From NCBI RefSeq assembly GCF_000018285.1, contig NC_009901.1:743001-807000 (forward strand): a stretch of 64,000 nucleotides of DNA. Direction: 5' to 3'. Shown here one piece after another: positions 9,424 to 18,204 of this stretch (the stretch's first letter is position 1; the number at the start of each line of letters is the position of its first letter). The stretch is from Shewanella pealeana ATCC 700345 (lineage in GTDB: Bacteria; Pseudomonadota; Gammaproteobacteria; Enterobacterales; Shewanellaceae). A program made the position numbers and the translations under genes. The notes under the pieces were generated by a model that saw only the letters and a list, made by a program, of their open reading frames with translations, had not been told where the DNA came from and ran no database searches.

Positions 9424-10128
9424 ATGAGATTTTTTAGTTGGCAGATTTGGTGTGCACCTAGGCTTAAAAGAGACAGGCCTCTATCTTTGAGCCTACTATG
9501 GGGTATCTGTTTTTGCTTGTTTTCCAACATAGTGCTGGCGGAAAGTGGGCCTGCTAAATACGCAAAAGAGCTGCAGCAGCTTAAGCAGCAGCTAGAGGAG
9601 TGGGAGCGGTTGAAGCCAGCGATTGAGCGCTTAATCAGCAATGAGGAGGACTTGGAGTTTCTAATTTTAGAGCTAAGTAAGCAGGCTGAGATAAAAGAGT
9701 CTCCGAAAAAAGAGAGCTTTAATCAGCATGAACAGCTAGTCAGTAAAAAAACTGAACAGCGGTTCGTCGAATATCCTAATGTAACTAAACCAACTTTAAG
9801 CCTTAATAATATGGTGACCGGATTCGATAGTAATAATAAAGCTATCGAAAGTACCAAGGGGATACCAAATTTATATGGGGTTCATTTAGCATCATTTAGC
9901 AATGTACGGAATATAAAGCCGAGTTGGGAAGGGTATAAGAAACGTTACCCAAATTTCTTTTCATCAGGCAAGCCATTAGTGGTGAGTTTTGTTAAAAACT
10001 ATAAGGAATATTCAAGGCTTATCTATGGTCCATACTTGTCTAAAAAAGAAGCGTTGGAAAGTTGTAAGCAGCTTAAGTTGAGCAGGCAATATTGTGCGGT
10101 GGTTAAGTATTCAGGCGAAATGTTTTAA
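9424..10128 (+). CDS. Secreted coiled-coil protein with C-terminal SPOR-like domain, first gene of the fimbrial locus
   Basis: A 234-residue protein. It has an unusually long N-terminal export signal ending in a hydrophobic stretch and a probable cleavage after NIVLA near residue 39. A charged heptad-like helix follows (ELQQLKQQLEEWERLKPAIE, then RLISNEEDLEFLILEL). After a low-complexity linker, residues 151-234 form a SPOR-like module: YGVHLASF, Trp168, then C-x9-C and a final strand CAVVKY. It is a clear paralogue of the lipoprotein at 15622-16488, which shares EW..(M/L)K....RLI..E.DL. No strong ribosome site precedes the ATG. It probably resides in the periplasm; a peptidoglycan-binding or assembly role is inferred from the fold. 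Confidence 0.7.
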   Translation: MRFFSWQIWCAPRLKRDRPLSLSLLWGICFCLFSNIVLAESGPAKYAKELQQLKQQLEEWERLKPAIERLISNEEDLEFLILELSKQAEIKESPKKESFNQHEQLVSKKTEQRFVEYPNVTKPTLSLNNMVTGFDSNNKAIESTKGIPNLYGVHLASFSNVRNIKPSWEGYKKRYPNFFSSGKPLVVSFVKNYKEYSRLIYGPYLSKKEALESCKQLKLSRQYCAVVKYSGEMF

Positions 10129-10281
10129 TTAATGAAATTTAAAATATTTTATTAAAGTTAAATTTTAAATTGCCGATGAGCTAATCAAGATTGATGTTAG
10201 TCGACGTTTTCTCATTAGTTATTAAAAAGTGTGTTGTGTCTAATAGTTAAAAATACAGATAATAGTATAATGGAGTTTTAA

Positions 10282-10911
10282 ATGAATAATGTTTCTATGG
10301 TGGCAAAAGCTGTTGGCTTAGCATTAGTTGTTGCAGTTTCATCGCCAGTTTTAGCTGCTGAAACTGAGAATGCTACAGCATCTGTAACAGTTAAAAATGC
10401 TTTTGAAATGGTAGTGGCTAAGCCATTGAATTTTGGTGAGATTACTGCTGTGGTCGATCTGACTGATACTGATGGCGTAAGTGCCAGTATTACAATGTCT
10501 CCAAATCCGACTGAGCAGGCTACAGTGGTAAATGGGGCTGGAAATTTGGCAACCATTAGATCATTAGTACCGGGTGAGCCAGGTGAAGTGACAGTCGCTG
10601 GTGTTGCACCATATTCTGAGTTAAGTGTTACTTTACCTGCAGGCACAACTAATGTTGTTGCATCTGCAGCAGCTCCGGGATCACCTAAGTTTGTGTTAAG
10701 TGCTATAACAGCTTATATCACTTCAGGTGATCATGACGGTACGCTATATGCTGATGCAAATAAGTTGACTGCAGACGGTCAAGGTAATGCGAGTTTCAAT
10801 TTTGGTGGCACGTTAACTACTGATGTTTACGCTGCTGATACCAACGTAATTGATAGACAGTATCAAGATGGTGAGTTCTCGGGTTCTTTCCCGATCACTG
10901 TCAGCTATTAA
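10282..10911 (+). CDS. DUF4402 fimbrial subunit, probable major pilin
   Basis: This 209-residue secreted protein has a standard signal peptide (cleavage near SSPVLA-AET) and the DUF4402 pattern. An early strand reads KPLNFGEI, the middle is rich in V/T/S, a late segment reads ASFNFGGTL, and the chain ends in GSFPITVSY. The C-terminal alternating hydrophobic strand ending in Tyr is what chaperone-usher pilins use for donor-strand contacts. It precedes a second DUF4402 gene, a chaperone and an usher. The hairpin directly after it would favour higher expression of this gene than of those downstream, which is why I call it the major subunit. The filament itself is inferred. Confidence 0.78.
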   Translation: MNNVSMVAKAVGLALVVAVSSPVLAAETENATASVTVKNAFEMVVAKPLNFGEITAVVDLTDTDGVSASITMSPNPTEQATVVNGAGNLATIRSLVPGEPGEVTVAGVAPYSELSVTLPAGTTNVVASAAAPGSPKFVLSAITAYITSGDHDGTLYADANKLTADGQGNASFNFGGTLTTDVYAADTNVIDRQYQDGEFSGSFPITVSY

Positions 10912-10925
10912 GAAAAAATAAACTT

Positions 10926-10960
10926 AGGTGGCTCAACGTTTGTTTAGCCACCTTATTTGT
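10926..10960 (+). terminator. Hairpin between the two pilin genes, probable partial terminator or mRNA-stability stem
   Basis: AGGTGGCT (10926-10933) and AGCCACCT (10946-10953) are perfectly complementary with a 12-nt loop, followed by a weak T-rich tail (TATTTGTT). Such stems after a major pilin gene often set subunit stoichiometry by limiting read-through or protecting the upstream message. Confidence 0.65.
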
Positions 10961-10973
10961 TCTAAGGCTAATT

Positions 10974-11423
10974 TTGAAACCAATCATATTTTTGATTTTT
11001 GGGGCGGTCACTTTTGGTGTAAATGCAGACGTATATTTTGAGCAACCTTTATCATTTGGCACAATAGTGATCCGTGATAATAGCATTCAAAGTAGCGTGA
11101 CAGTGCCGACCTATGGACACAGTACTTCGTCTGGGCAGCTACTAATAATTAGCCCGGGTAAGGCTGCTGAAATGGTAATGACTGATTACCCTCCTTATGT
11201 AGAGCTTTCAATTACTCCTATGTTGCCTGTAACAACTACAGTGACTTCAGGAGATACTGAACAATTCACTTTAAGTGAAATCTATATTGAACAGAACATT
11301 CGTACTGATAGTACAGGCGTAGCAACCGCTAAAATGGGCGGAAAGTTGACGACGTCGGGTAATGGTAAGCATTATTTGAATACTTCCTACCAAGCTGTTT
11401 TTTATTTAGATATTAGTTATTAA
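10974..11423 (+). CDS. DUF4402-like minor fimbrial subunit
   Basis: A 149-residue secreted protein starting at TTG (10974) with AAGG seven bases upstream. The short signal peptide ends near FGVNA-DVY. It repeats the shape of its upstream neighbour: QPLSFGTI, a Pro/Val/Thr-rich middle (VELSITPM), KMGGKLTT and a C-terminal strand ending FYLDISY. Being shorter and beyond the intergenic hairpin, it is likely a minor, adaptor or tip subunit. It sits 97 bp before the chaperone gene in the same direction. Family assignment is by pattern only and is weaker than for the first pilin. Confidence 0.65.
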   Translation: MKPIIFLIFGAVTFGVNADVYFEQPLSFGTIVIRDNSIQSSVTVPTYGHSTSSGQLLIISPGKAAEMVMTDYPPYVELSITPMLPVTTTVTSGDTEQFTLSEIYIEQNIRTDSTGVATAKMGGKLTTSGNGKHYLNTSYQAVFYLDISY

Positions 11424-11520
11424 GTCCATCAGTAACTCAAGATATTGTACTGAGGGATCTACAGGGCTTTGGTATGCCTACCAGAGTGAATTTGTGTTTT
11501 TACTGGTTTGAGTTTTTTCT

Positions 11521-12360
11521 ATGTTTAAGAGTTTATTAAAGGCTGCTCTTGTTGTGTCGGTTTGCATGTTGTCACCTATCAATTCTGCTCAAGCCAGCCT
11601 GCTAGTCTCACCTATCCGTGTAGCTTTTGAGGGGCGAGAACGAGCCCGTGAAATAGTGCTGATAAATAGCAGTTCAGAGATCAAAACTTATCGTTTGCAA
11701 TGGCAAGAAAAGTTAGCTGTTTCTAATGGTGGCTATAAAGAATTAACTGCTGAACAAGCAAAAGATTACCCGTCAGCAAGCAAAATGCTGCGATTTAGTC
11801 CTAGGCAAGTAACCCTGAAGCCTAATGAACGTCAGGTTGTGAGATTAGGGCTTAGACGCCCTAAAGATCTTGCTGATGGAGAGTATCGCTCGCACCTAAA
11901 GCTAGAAGCGCTGCCACCGAAACGAGCCAAAAAGCAAGATGGTGAGATGTCGATTAATTTAGACGTATTACTGAGTTACAGTCTGCCTGTCATCGTAAGA
12001 CAGGGGCCGGCAAACGCTAAAGTTGAAATTACGTCTAAGGCATTGAGTTTTGATCAACGTAGCGGTAAAACGCAGTTGAGTGTTAACTTAACTCGCACTG
12101 GTCAATATTCTACAGCCGGAAATCTGGTTGCTTATTGGCAAGATCATCAACAGTCAGAACAAGTCGTTGCTCGCTTGAATAACGTGAATATATACCCAGA
12201 GGTCAATGAAACGTCTAAATCTATGGCTTGGATTGCTCCAGACTTTACACCTAACAGTGGACAATTACGTATCGTTTATGAGGGGCAGCAAGAGTTTAAT
12301 GGCCAGGTTTTCGCTGAAAGAGAATTTGATGTAACGCCTGCAACGTTTTCTAAAAATTAA
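11521..12360 (+). CDS. Periplasmic pilus-assembly chaperone
   Basis: A 279-residue protein with a signal peptide (cleavage near SAQA-SLL) followed by a PapD-like two-domain Ig architecture. It has the N-terminal strand LLVSPIRVAFEGRERAREIV, and the conserved segment MLRFSPRQVTLKPNERQVVR corresponds to the chaperone strand that interacts with subunits. A second beta domain runs from about residue 160. It would shuttle the two DUF4402 subunits to the usher encoded 79 bp downstream. The sequence looks closer to alternative (alpha or CS1-like) chaperones than to classical FimC/PapD, but that needs a profile search. Confidence 0.82.
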   Translation: MFKSLLKAALVVSVCMLSPINSAQASLLVSPIRVAFEGRERAREIVLINSSSEIKTYRLQWQEKLAVSNGGYKELTAEQAKDYPSASKMLRFSPRQVTLKPNERQVVRLGLRRPKDLADGEYRSHLKLEALPPKRAKKQDGEMSINLDVLLSYSLPVIVRQGPANAKVEITSKALSFDQRSGKTQLSVNLTRTGQYSTAGNLVAYWQDHQQSEQVVARLNNVNIYPEVNETSKSMAWIAPDFTPNSGQLRIVYEGQQEFNGQVFAEREFDVTPATFSKN

Positions 12361-12439
12361 CGATTTGAGGGCTGAGCATTAGTGGATGCGAGCCAAAGCT
12401 TGTGAATTCTTTCTTGTTGTTACGACCTAAGGGCATGTA

Positions 12440-15400
12440 GTGCGGTATCGCCTAAGTTACTTACTACTCTTTTATGTGCTCTATAGCAATGCAGGCTCCG
12501 CGAATGTGCAGCCTGCTTTTATTGATCCAGTATCGACTCAACAGCCTGAACCTGCATTAGTTCAAAATGAGTCAAAGCTACAGTTTTCCACTTTAAATAA
12601 TGCCGATGTCGCGAGTATCTTAGCGAGACTGAAACAAAGCTATGGCTTATCGCAGCAACAACTGCAATCTCAAGCATTAATTTTAGCGTCAACAACCGAC
12701 AACAATATAGTGCAGGATGAGTTACCAGGTGAAACTCTCGGTATTCCTGAAGGTGAGGAGTTACTGTTATCCCTCTATGTCGACAGTTATTATTTGTCTG
12801 ATGTATTTGCTATAAAAAGCAAACGAAATGCTCAATTTAGCTTAATGGGTTTATTCGAATTAATTGATTTCCCTATTGAAGTTGATATCGGTAATAGCAT
12901 AGTTAAAGGCTGGTATTTAGATGAGGAACGTCAATTTTTGATGCAGTTACCCGAGACAGGAGACGAAGTTGTCAGCGTGTCGGTTAACCAGCAAACTTTT
13001 CAATTAACAGCTGCTGATTACAGCTTAATGGCTGATGATATTTATGTTGCAGGCGATGTGATTGAAGATTGGTTTGATATCACCTTTGACTACAGTTTTG
13101 CAGATTTAAAGGTGGATATTAGCAGTGGCTCCCCACTACCTGTACAGCAAAGGTTAGCACGACAAAACCGTCAACTTAATCAGGTTGCGAGCCACAATAG
13201 AGAGGCGGTATTACCTTGGAAAGAATCCAATTACCAAGCGATTTCCTCACCCTTGGTGGATGTTCAAGTTAACGCAGCCGTCACTGAACATAATAACTAT
13301 CAAAGTTATTCAGTCATTGGCGGGCATGATTTTGCATTTTTAAGTAGTGAGTTTTATGCCAGTGGTAATAGTAATGATGCACTGACTGATTTACGTTTAA
13401 CCCTGTCAAAAGAATCTACTGCGGGCGACTTACTCGGTCCGTTAAAGGCGACAGAATTTAGACTCGGTGATATTACTCCCGTTAACGTTGGAGTTGATGG
13501 CACGCTCGGACAAAGTCGCGGTGTTTCAATAACCAATGATAAAACGGGTGTATCAGCCAACAATAGGACCATCAATCTAAGCGGTGATATTCAACCCGGC
13601 TGGGACATTGAGCTATATCAAAATGGTTTACTAATTAAGCAAGCGCTAAGTTTGCAAAATGGTCGCTATGAATTTAACGACATCGAATTACTGTATGGTG
13701 ATAACCAATTTGAGATGATTGCTTATGGCCCCCAAGGGCAGGTTAAAACTGAAACGAAGCAGGTGTATGTTGATAGCAACAAGCTCAAAGCTAACGAGAG
13801 CAGCTATAGTGTTTCGCTTGCTGAAGTTGGTAAAGGGTTGTCGGGTATCTCTAGTATACCCGAGGATAACGAAACTGGTTGGGTATTAAGCTCAACTTAT
13901 GAGCATGGTTTAACAGATTGGGCGTCGATTAATCTAGGTGTGCAAGAGCAGCTATCAGAGAAAGGAACTTCAGTCGATACCTATGCTATCGGTGGTAATT
14001 TTAATCTGTTTGAACGCTTTCTCTTTGATGCTGACTATCAAATAGAAGGCAATAGAGACAGTTCCTTAGAGCTTTCTGGACGTACACAGATTGGTGATCA
14101 ATCCTTAAGTGTGCGTTATCGGGTATCGGAAGACACCGCGGAAGATTTAAGTCAGCGGCAATACACTGAATATAACTTTGACCACAGTGGCTTCATGTTT
14201 AAACACTCTCCATATCGTCTGAACTATCGCAACCATTGGCGACAAACTCAAACAAGTAACGGTACTAGGCACGACGAGTTTGGTAATCTGTTAGCGATGA
14301 ATACCCGTTGGGCGAACATTAATAACCAATTAACTTGGTATACAGGCCAATCTTCTAATGACATAGCTTTAGATGACACGCTAACGGGGCAATTACAGTT
14401 ACAAAAGAGCTTTGGTTGGGCATTTAGCCGAGTGAAATTAGACTACTATATTAAGCCGGAGACCGAAATTTCACGTTTCTCTACCGAGTTGGCGATCCCC
14501 ATTAATACCAATCTGCAGTCTGAACTAGAGATAGATTACTACCCCGTTACGGAACTTCTAAGTAGCAGTGCTAGCTTAAGCTGGCAACATGATGCCTTTA
14601 GCCTCAATTCTACAGTTTCTTACGACAATACCGGAGATTGGTCATTGGGGCTTTATGGCCGCTTTAGCTTTGGCTATGAGCCCGATACTGAGCAGATTTT
14701 TATGTCATCGCGCAGCTTATCGGGAGCAGGGGCATTGATGGTGCGAGTATTTGAAGATGATAACCTTAATGGTCGATTCGACGCCGGTGAAGCGGTTATT
14801 GAAGGGGCAAGGGTCAAAGGGGTGCAGCAGTACCGCTATGGTACAAGTAACCAAGATGGTGTGGCTATTTTGACTTCGATGTCTAGCCAGAAAAAAACGG
14901 ACATAGTGTTAGACCAAAAGAGCTTGGGCGATCCATTCTTAATTCCGTCAATTCCTGGAGTGTCAGTCACGCCAAGGCGCGGCCATATTCAAACCCTCGA
15001 TTTCCCTGTGGTTAACGCTGCCGAAGTTGAAGGCACAGTTTATGTTCGCGAAGTCGATGGTACTGAATCTATAGCGCCTTATGCCACAGTAAACTTAGTC
15101 AATGCCATGGGTGATATTGTAGCGACGACTGAAACGGAATTTGATGGTTACTACCTATTTACTGATTTGATCCCAGGCGATTATCAGCTGTCCATTGACG
15201 CCAATTATCTTGAACGCAAAAAGTTACGTGGGGAGTCACAAATAGCGATTAGTTTGCAAAATAATGGTGATGTGATGAATGGCGCCGATTTTACTTTTGC
15301 AGAGATAATGATGACTAAGGGCTACGTGATGAATTTAGGTAAATTTAATTCGCTCACCATGCTAAAAACCTACTGGCAATTGGTTAAGCATAACTATGAT

Positions 15401-15571
15401 GACGCCATGAGCCAGCAAGTGTTTTATATCCAAGATAAGCAAACAAAACGTTACGCATTAAACGTAGCGTTTCTGGCACGTAAACAACAAGCAGAAAATG
15501 GTTGCTCACAAATTACTAAACAAGGTTTGAAGTGCAGTGTCGAACCTTTTGAATTCGATTTTGAATCGTAA
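12440..15571 (+). CDS. Outer-membrane fimbrial usher with C-terminal SPOR-like module
   Basis: A 1,043-residue exported protein starting at GTG, preceded by CCTAAGGG. An N-terminal periplasmic region comes first, then a long beta-barrel-like section (about 400-770). Next is a loop with a calcium-type DDNLNGRFDAGE (about 770-785), then a carboxypeptidase-regulatory-like domain (VEGTVYV to DLIPGDYQLSI, about 866-920). The last 80 residues (962-1043) match the SPOR-like ends of both flanking proteins: YVMNLGKF, Trp at the 18th position, RYALNVAF and C-x9-C. Ushers normally end in one or two small Ig-like domains; a SPOR-like end is not something I know of in this family. The role is to translocate and polymerise the DUF4402 subunits. 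Confidence 0.8.
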   Translation: MRYRLSYLLLFYVLYSNAGSANVQPAFIDPVSTQQPEPALVQNESKLQFSTLNNADVASILARLKQSYGLSQQQLQSQALILASTTDNNIVQDELPGETLGIPEGEELLLSLYVDSYYLSDVFAIKSKRNAQFSLMGLFELIDFPIEVDIGNSIVKGWYLDEERQFLMQLPETGDEVVSVSVNQQTFQLTAADYSLMADDIYVAGDVIEDWFDITFDYSFADLKVDISSGSPLPVQQRLARQNRQLNQVASHNREAVLPWKESNYQAISSPLVDVQVNAAVTEHNNYQSYSVIGGHDFAFLSSEFYASGNSNDALTDLRLTLSKESTAGDLLGPLKATEFRLGDITPVNVGVDGTLGQSRGVSITNDKTGVSANNRTINLSGDIQPGWDIELYQNGLLIKQALSLQNGRYEFNDIELLYGDNQFEMIAYGPQGQVKTETKQVYVDSNKLKANESSYSVSLAEVGKGLSGISSIPEDNETGWVLSSTYEHGLTDWASINLGVQEQLSEKGTSVDTYAIGGNFNLFERFLFDADYQIEGNRDSSLELSGRTQIGDQSLSVRYRVSEDTAEDLSQRQYTEYNFDHSGFMFKHSPYRLNYRNHWRQTQTSNGTRHDEFGNLLAMNTRWANINNQLTWYTGQSSNDIALDDTLTGQLQLQKSFGWAFSRVKLDYYIKPETEISRFSTELAIPINTNLQSELEIDYYPVTELLSSSASLSWQHDAFSLNSTVSYDNTGDWSLGLYGRFSFGYEPDTEQIFMSSRSLSGAGALMVRVFEDDNLNGRFDAGEAVIEGARVKGVQQYRYGTSNQDGVAILTSMSSQKKTDIVLDQKSLGDPFLIPSIPGVSVTPRRGHIQTLDFPVVNAAEVEGTVYVREVDGTESIAPYATVNLVNAMGDIVATTETEFDGYYLFTDLIPGDYQLSIDANYLERKKLRGESQIAISLQNNGDVMNGADFTFAEIMMTKGYVMNLGKFNSLTMLKTYWQLVKHNYDDAMSQQVFYIQDKQTKRYALNVAFLARKQQAENGCSQITKQGLKCSVEPFEFDFES

Positions 15572-15621
15572 CAAATGAAGGGTTTTACATTGAAGCCGTA
15601 TTATTTTTCAGAGACAGTCTT

Positions 15622-16488
15622 GTGGAAAAAAGTCTTAAAATGAATGCATTAAATCGAAACATTAGACGGTTAAAGGCGGTGCTACTAGTCGCTATGATAG
15701 GTTTGACGGGCTGTGCCAGCCAGGCTGATATCAAGCTTGATAAACAGCGTATTGCGGAGCAGAAACAGCTCAAAGACAAAATTGAGCAATTAGAGCTAGA
15801 GCTTGCTGAGTGGCATCAAATGAAGGCTGGTTTGTCACGACTCATTGTCATCGAAGGCGACCTTAAGTTACTGGTCGAGCAATTAACTATGCTTGCTGGT
15901 GGTAACCAAGCTCAAAAAGCAGCTAAAACAACAGCTGCACCAGAATCGATTACGGCTACTAATACACAAGTTAACACACAACAAAGTGGCGAAAGTAAAA
16001 ATAGTGAAGATGCTTCTGTTGAGCAAGCTAGTGAGCCGGTGCGTAAATTACCAATAGCTGAAGAGCTCACTAATGACGTCAAGGTGCCAGAATCTTTAGC
16101 TCAGAAAACCTATGCCTCTGCCTACCCTGGTGCGCCTGAGCAGCCTGTCGAGGCCAATGCAAAGGTCTTGAAGTATGCGAATAATGCGAAGTCAGTACCC
16201 AAAGCCACACTGGTGAAAGGCGACTATGCTTTGCAGTTATCATCAGTGGATAAATTTTCACGAATAGAGCCGACCTGGTTTGAGCTACATAGCGGCTTTG
16301 GCGCGCAATTAGGCCATTACGTACCGAGGTACGAGCGAGTGTTTGTCAAAGGGAAAACATATTATCGCATCAAAGTCGGCCAGTTTACTCAACGGCAGCA
16401 GGCAGTCTCTGCTTGCAAAAGCATGCAACAAAGTGGCTTAGAATGCATAGTAGCGACGAGTAAAGGCATTAATCTTTATAGCGGTTAG
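15622..16488 (+). CDS. Outer-membrane lipoprotein with coiled coil and C-terminal SPOR-like domain
   Basis: Reads as 288 residues from GTG 15622 (282 from the ATG at 15640, equally possible). A lipobox LTGC gives a lipidated Cys31 with Ala at +2, which favours the outer membrane. A helix follows (DKIEQLELELAEWHQMKAGL, then SRLIVIEGDLKLLVEQLTML), then a long Gln/Ala/Thr-rich linker. Residues 202-288 are a SPOR-like domain: YALQLSS, Trp219, YYRIKVGQF, and C-x9-C (CKSMQQSGLEC). It is paralogous to the product of 9424-10128 and lies 50 bp after the usher gene. It may act as a periplasmic anchor or pilotin for the usher, which is inference. A terminator-like stem follows. Confidence 0.75.
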   Translation: MEKSLKMNALNRNIRRLKAVLLVAMIGLTGCASQADIKLDKQRIAEQKQLKDKIEQLELELAEWHQMKAGLSRLIVIEGDLKLLVEQLTMLAGGNQAQKAAKTTAAPESITATNTQVNTQQSGESKNSEDASVEQASEPVRKLPIAEELTNDVKVPESLAQKTYASAYPGAPEQPVEANAKVLKYANNAKSVPKATLVKGDYALQLSSVDKFSRIEPTWFELHSGFGAQLGHYVPRYERVFVKGKTYYRIKVGQFTQRQQAVSACKSMQQSGLECIVATSKGINLYSG

Positions 16489-16547
16489 TTTGAAAAAATA
16501 AGCTTTAGTGATGGCAAGCTTGGCTAATAACATAAGCTAAAGAGCAC

Positions 16548-16598
16548 AGGCTAATGAACATAGCGTTTAAGCGAGTTCATTAGCCTCTATCTTATTTG
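16548..16598 (+). terminator. Stem-loop at the end of the fimbrial locus
   Basis: AGGCTAATGAAC (16548-16559) and GTTCATTAGCCT (16575-16586) are perfectly complementary with a 15-nt loop. The following tract is only partly T-rich, so termination strength is uncertain. It lies between convergent genes and may serve both. Confidence 0.6.
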
Positions 16599-16611
16599 CA
16601 GCTGTACTGAT

Positions 16612-16872
16612 TTAGTTGAGCAGTTCATGCTCTGCTGGCAACTGACGGCTGATCCACAAAATCAATTTATGTTTCATATTCGGGCCATCTTCTTTATCTT
16701 TGGGGAGTGCTTGAATAAGGTTATCTTGCACCAGCAAACGATAGATACATTCGACCTTATCTTTGGGTGAGATCCCTTGACCAAAATCGGCAAAACCTCT
16801 CTTCTTGGCGTAGCCTACACCAATTTCCATCGCGAGCTTAAGTAGTTGTGCATCGTGCTTACCTGACTTCAT
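16612..16872 (-). CDS. DUF5062 family protein
   Basis: A small cytosolic protein of 86 residues from the ATG at 16872; an upstream ATG at 16941 would add 23 residues that look like untranslated leader. An AGAAG sequence precedes the chosen start. The body (MKSGKHDAQLLKLAMEIGVG, GISPKDKVECIYRLLV, MKHKLILWISRQLP) matches my recollection of DUF5062, a small family of Shewanella and Vibrio relatives without known function. It stands alone between the fimbrial locus and an AraC regulator. Confidence 0.7.
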   Translation of the reverse strand: MKSGKHDAQLLKLAMEIGVGYAKKRGFADFGQGISPKDKVECIYRLLVQDNLIQALPKDKEDGPNMKHKLILWISRQLPAEHELLN

Positions 16873-17001
16873 AGTGACGCTTCTTATGTCAATTACTCTT
16901 GCTCTAACGTTACCTGAAAATAGGATGATAGCAAGTGACATCGCGCCGATAAAAGTAGTTTAATCTATTGAAATTTCGGGTTTGTTATCAATAGATAGCA
17001 A

Positions 17002-18036
17002 TTATTTAGGGTTGTTTTTCTGTCGATATTGCAATGGCGACACCCCATACCAGCGCTTAAACGCTCGGGTAAAATTACTCGGATCTTTAAAGCCTAGCCG
17101 AAACGCGATCTCTAGCATTGAGAGCTGAGGGGTCGCTAGATATTTTTGTGCCAAATCTTTTCTGAGCTGTTCGACTTGCTCGCTAAAAGAGGTACCTTCC
17201 TCACGCAGTTTTCGTTGTAAATTGCGGCTGCTCATATGAAATGCCTTAGCAATGGCATCTCTATCTGGGTTACCTAGCGTCATGGCAATGCTGATTTCTT
17301 TAGAGACTCTTTGGCTAAAAGGTTGACTCACAATGGATTGGAAATAGGCTTGTATCGCCTCATCATTTTTTAAGGCAAGCTCTCTATTGGCAGAGGGGAA
17401 AGGTAAGCCAAGGTCTCGGTTTGAATAGAAGATCTTGTTGTGGCCTGCCGAAAACTTCACAGGGCAACAAAACAATGTGCTAAAAGGTTGTGAGTCGAAG
17501 GGCTCTCGGCGTTCAAGCTCTAGTCGTATGGGCGTTATTTGGCCATGACTGGTTTGCAGGGCCATAAGGTAACTGGTAGCCATAAAAGCATCGATAGCTT
17601 CATCGGCGTAGTGATTCCCCATAATCTTATTAAAGCACAGCGCAGACTCACACTCACCACGCTCTATATCCATCTCAAGCACATTACTGATTATGGTGTA
17701 ATAACGCTTTATTCTAGACCAGGCATCTTCTAAAGATTCGCTTACCAGCAGTGAAAAACTCAATGCGTTAAAGCTGGTAGGTTGCACAAAGTTGGCGACT
17801 TTTAGGCCAATGGCTTCGTCACCGCTCGTTGTCACTGCTCGTCGCCATAATTGGGTCATTTGCTGTGTGAGTAGCCGTGCATTGGGGTCATGCAGCAGAG
17901 CTTTGTCGATGCCTAGTTCATTGAGTATGTGTTGACTATCGACCCCCGTTGAATCAATGGTTCGGCATACGGCTAGAGCCCAAGATGCGATGGTCGTCGA
18001 CTCATCTGTTAACTTGCCTTTGTCTTTTAAAGTCAT
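17002..18036 (-). CDS. AraC-family transcriptional regulator (OruR/arabinose-binding-like N-terminal type)
   Basis: A 344-residue activator-type regulator. Residues about 25-210 resemble the N-terminal sensing domain of the OruR/VirF-like AraC group (YTIISNVLEMDIERGECES region). About 245-340 is the paired HTH: DAIAKAFHMSSRNLQRKLRE, then LSMLEIAFRLGFKDPSNFTR and AFKRWYGVSPLQYR. It diverges from the lipoprotein gene starting at 18205 with 168 bp between, so that gene is its likely target. The ligand is unknown. The family call is secure. Confidence 0.92.
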   Translation of the reverse strand: MTLKDKGKLTDESTTIASWALAVCRTIDSTGVDSQHILNELGIDKALLHDPNARLLTQQMTQLWRRAVTTSGDEAIGLKVANFVQPTSFNALSFSLLVSESLEDAWSRIKRYYTIISNVLEMDIERGECESALCFNKIMGNHYADEAIDAFMATSYLMALQTSHGQITPIRLELERREPFDSQPFSTLFCCPVKFSAGHNKIFYSNRDLGLPFPSANRELALKNDEAIQAYFQSIVSQPFSQRVSKEISIAMTLGNPDRDAIAKAFHMSSRNLQRKLREEGTSFSEQVEQLRKDLAQKYLATPQLSMLEIAFRLGFKDPSNFTRAFKRWYGVSPLQYRQKNNPK

Positions 18037-18204
18037 AAATCTGTCTCAATCCGACCATAAATCACTGTTCGCTTGGTTTAGGTTACAAATAATGCTACTT
18101 AAGCTCAATCTTTATCCTATTCGAATGTAATAGCGTTGGGGGAAAGCTAAGACCAACGTTTAAGGGGTAAGGCATTTCTGTCGGGTAAAATAAAAGGAAT
18201 AATA

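Noticed and set aside
16079..16261. 60-codon ORF antisense within the lipoprotein gene
   Set aside because: It lies entirely within a well-supported coding region with lipobox and C-terminal domain.
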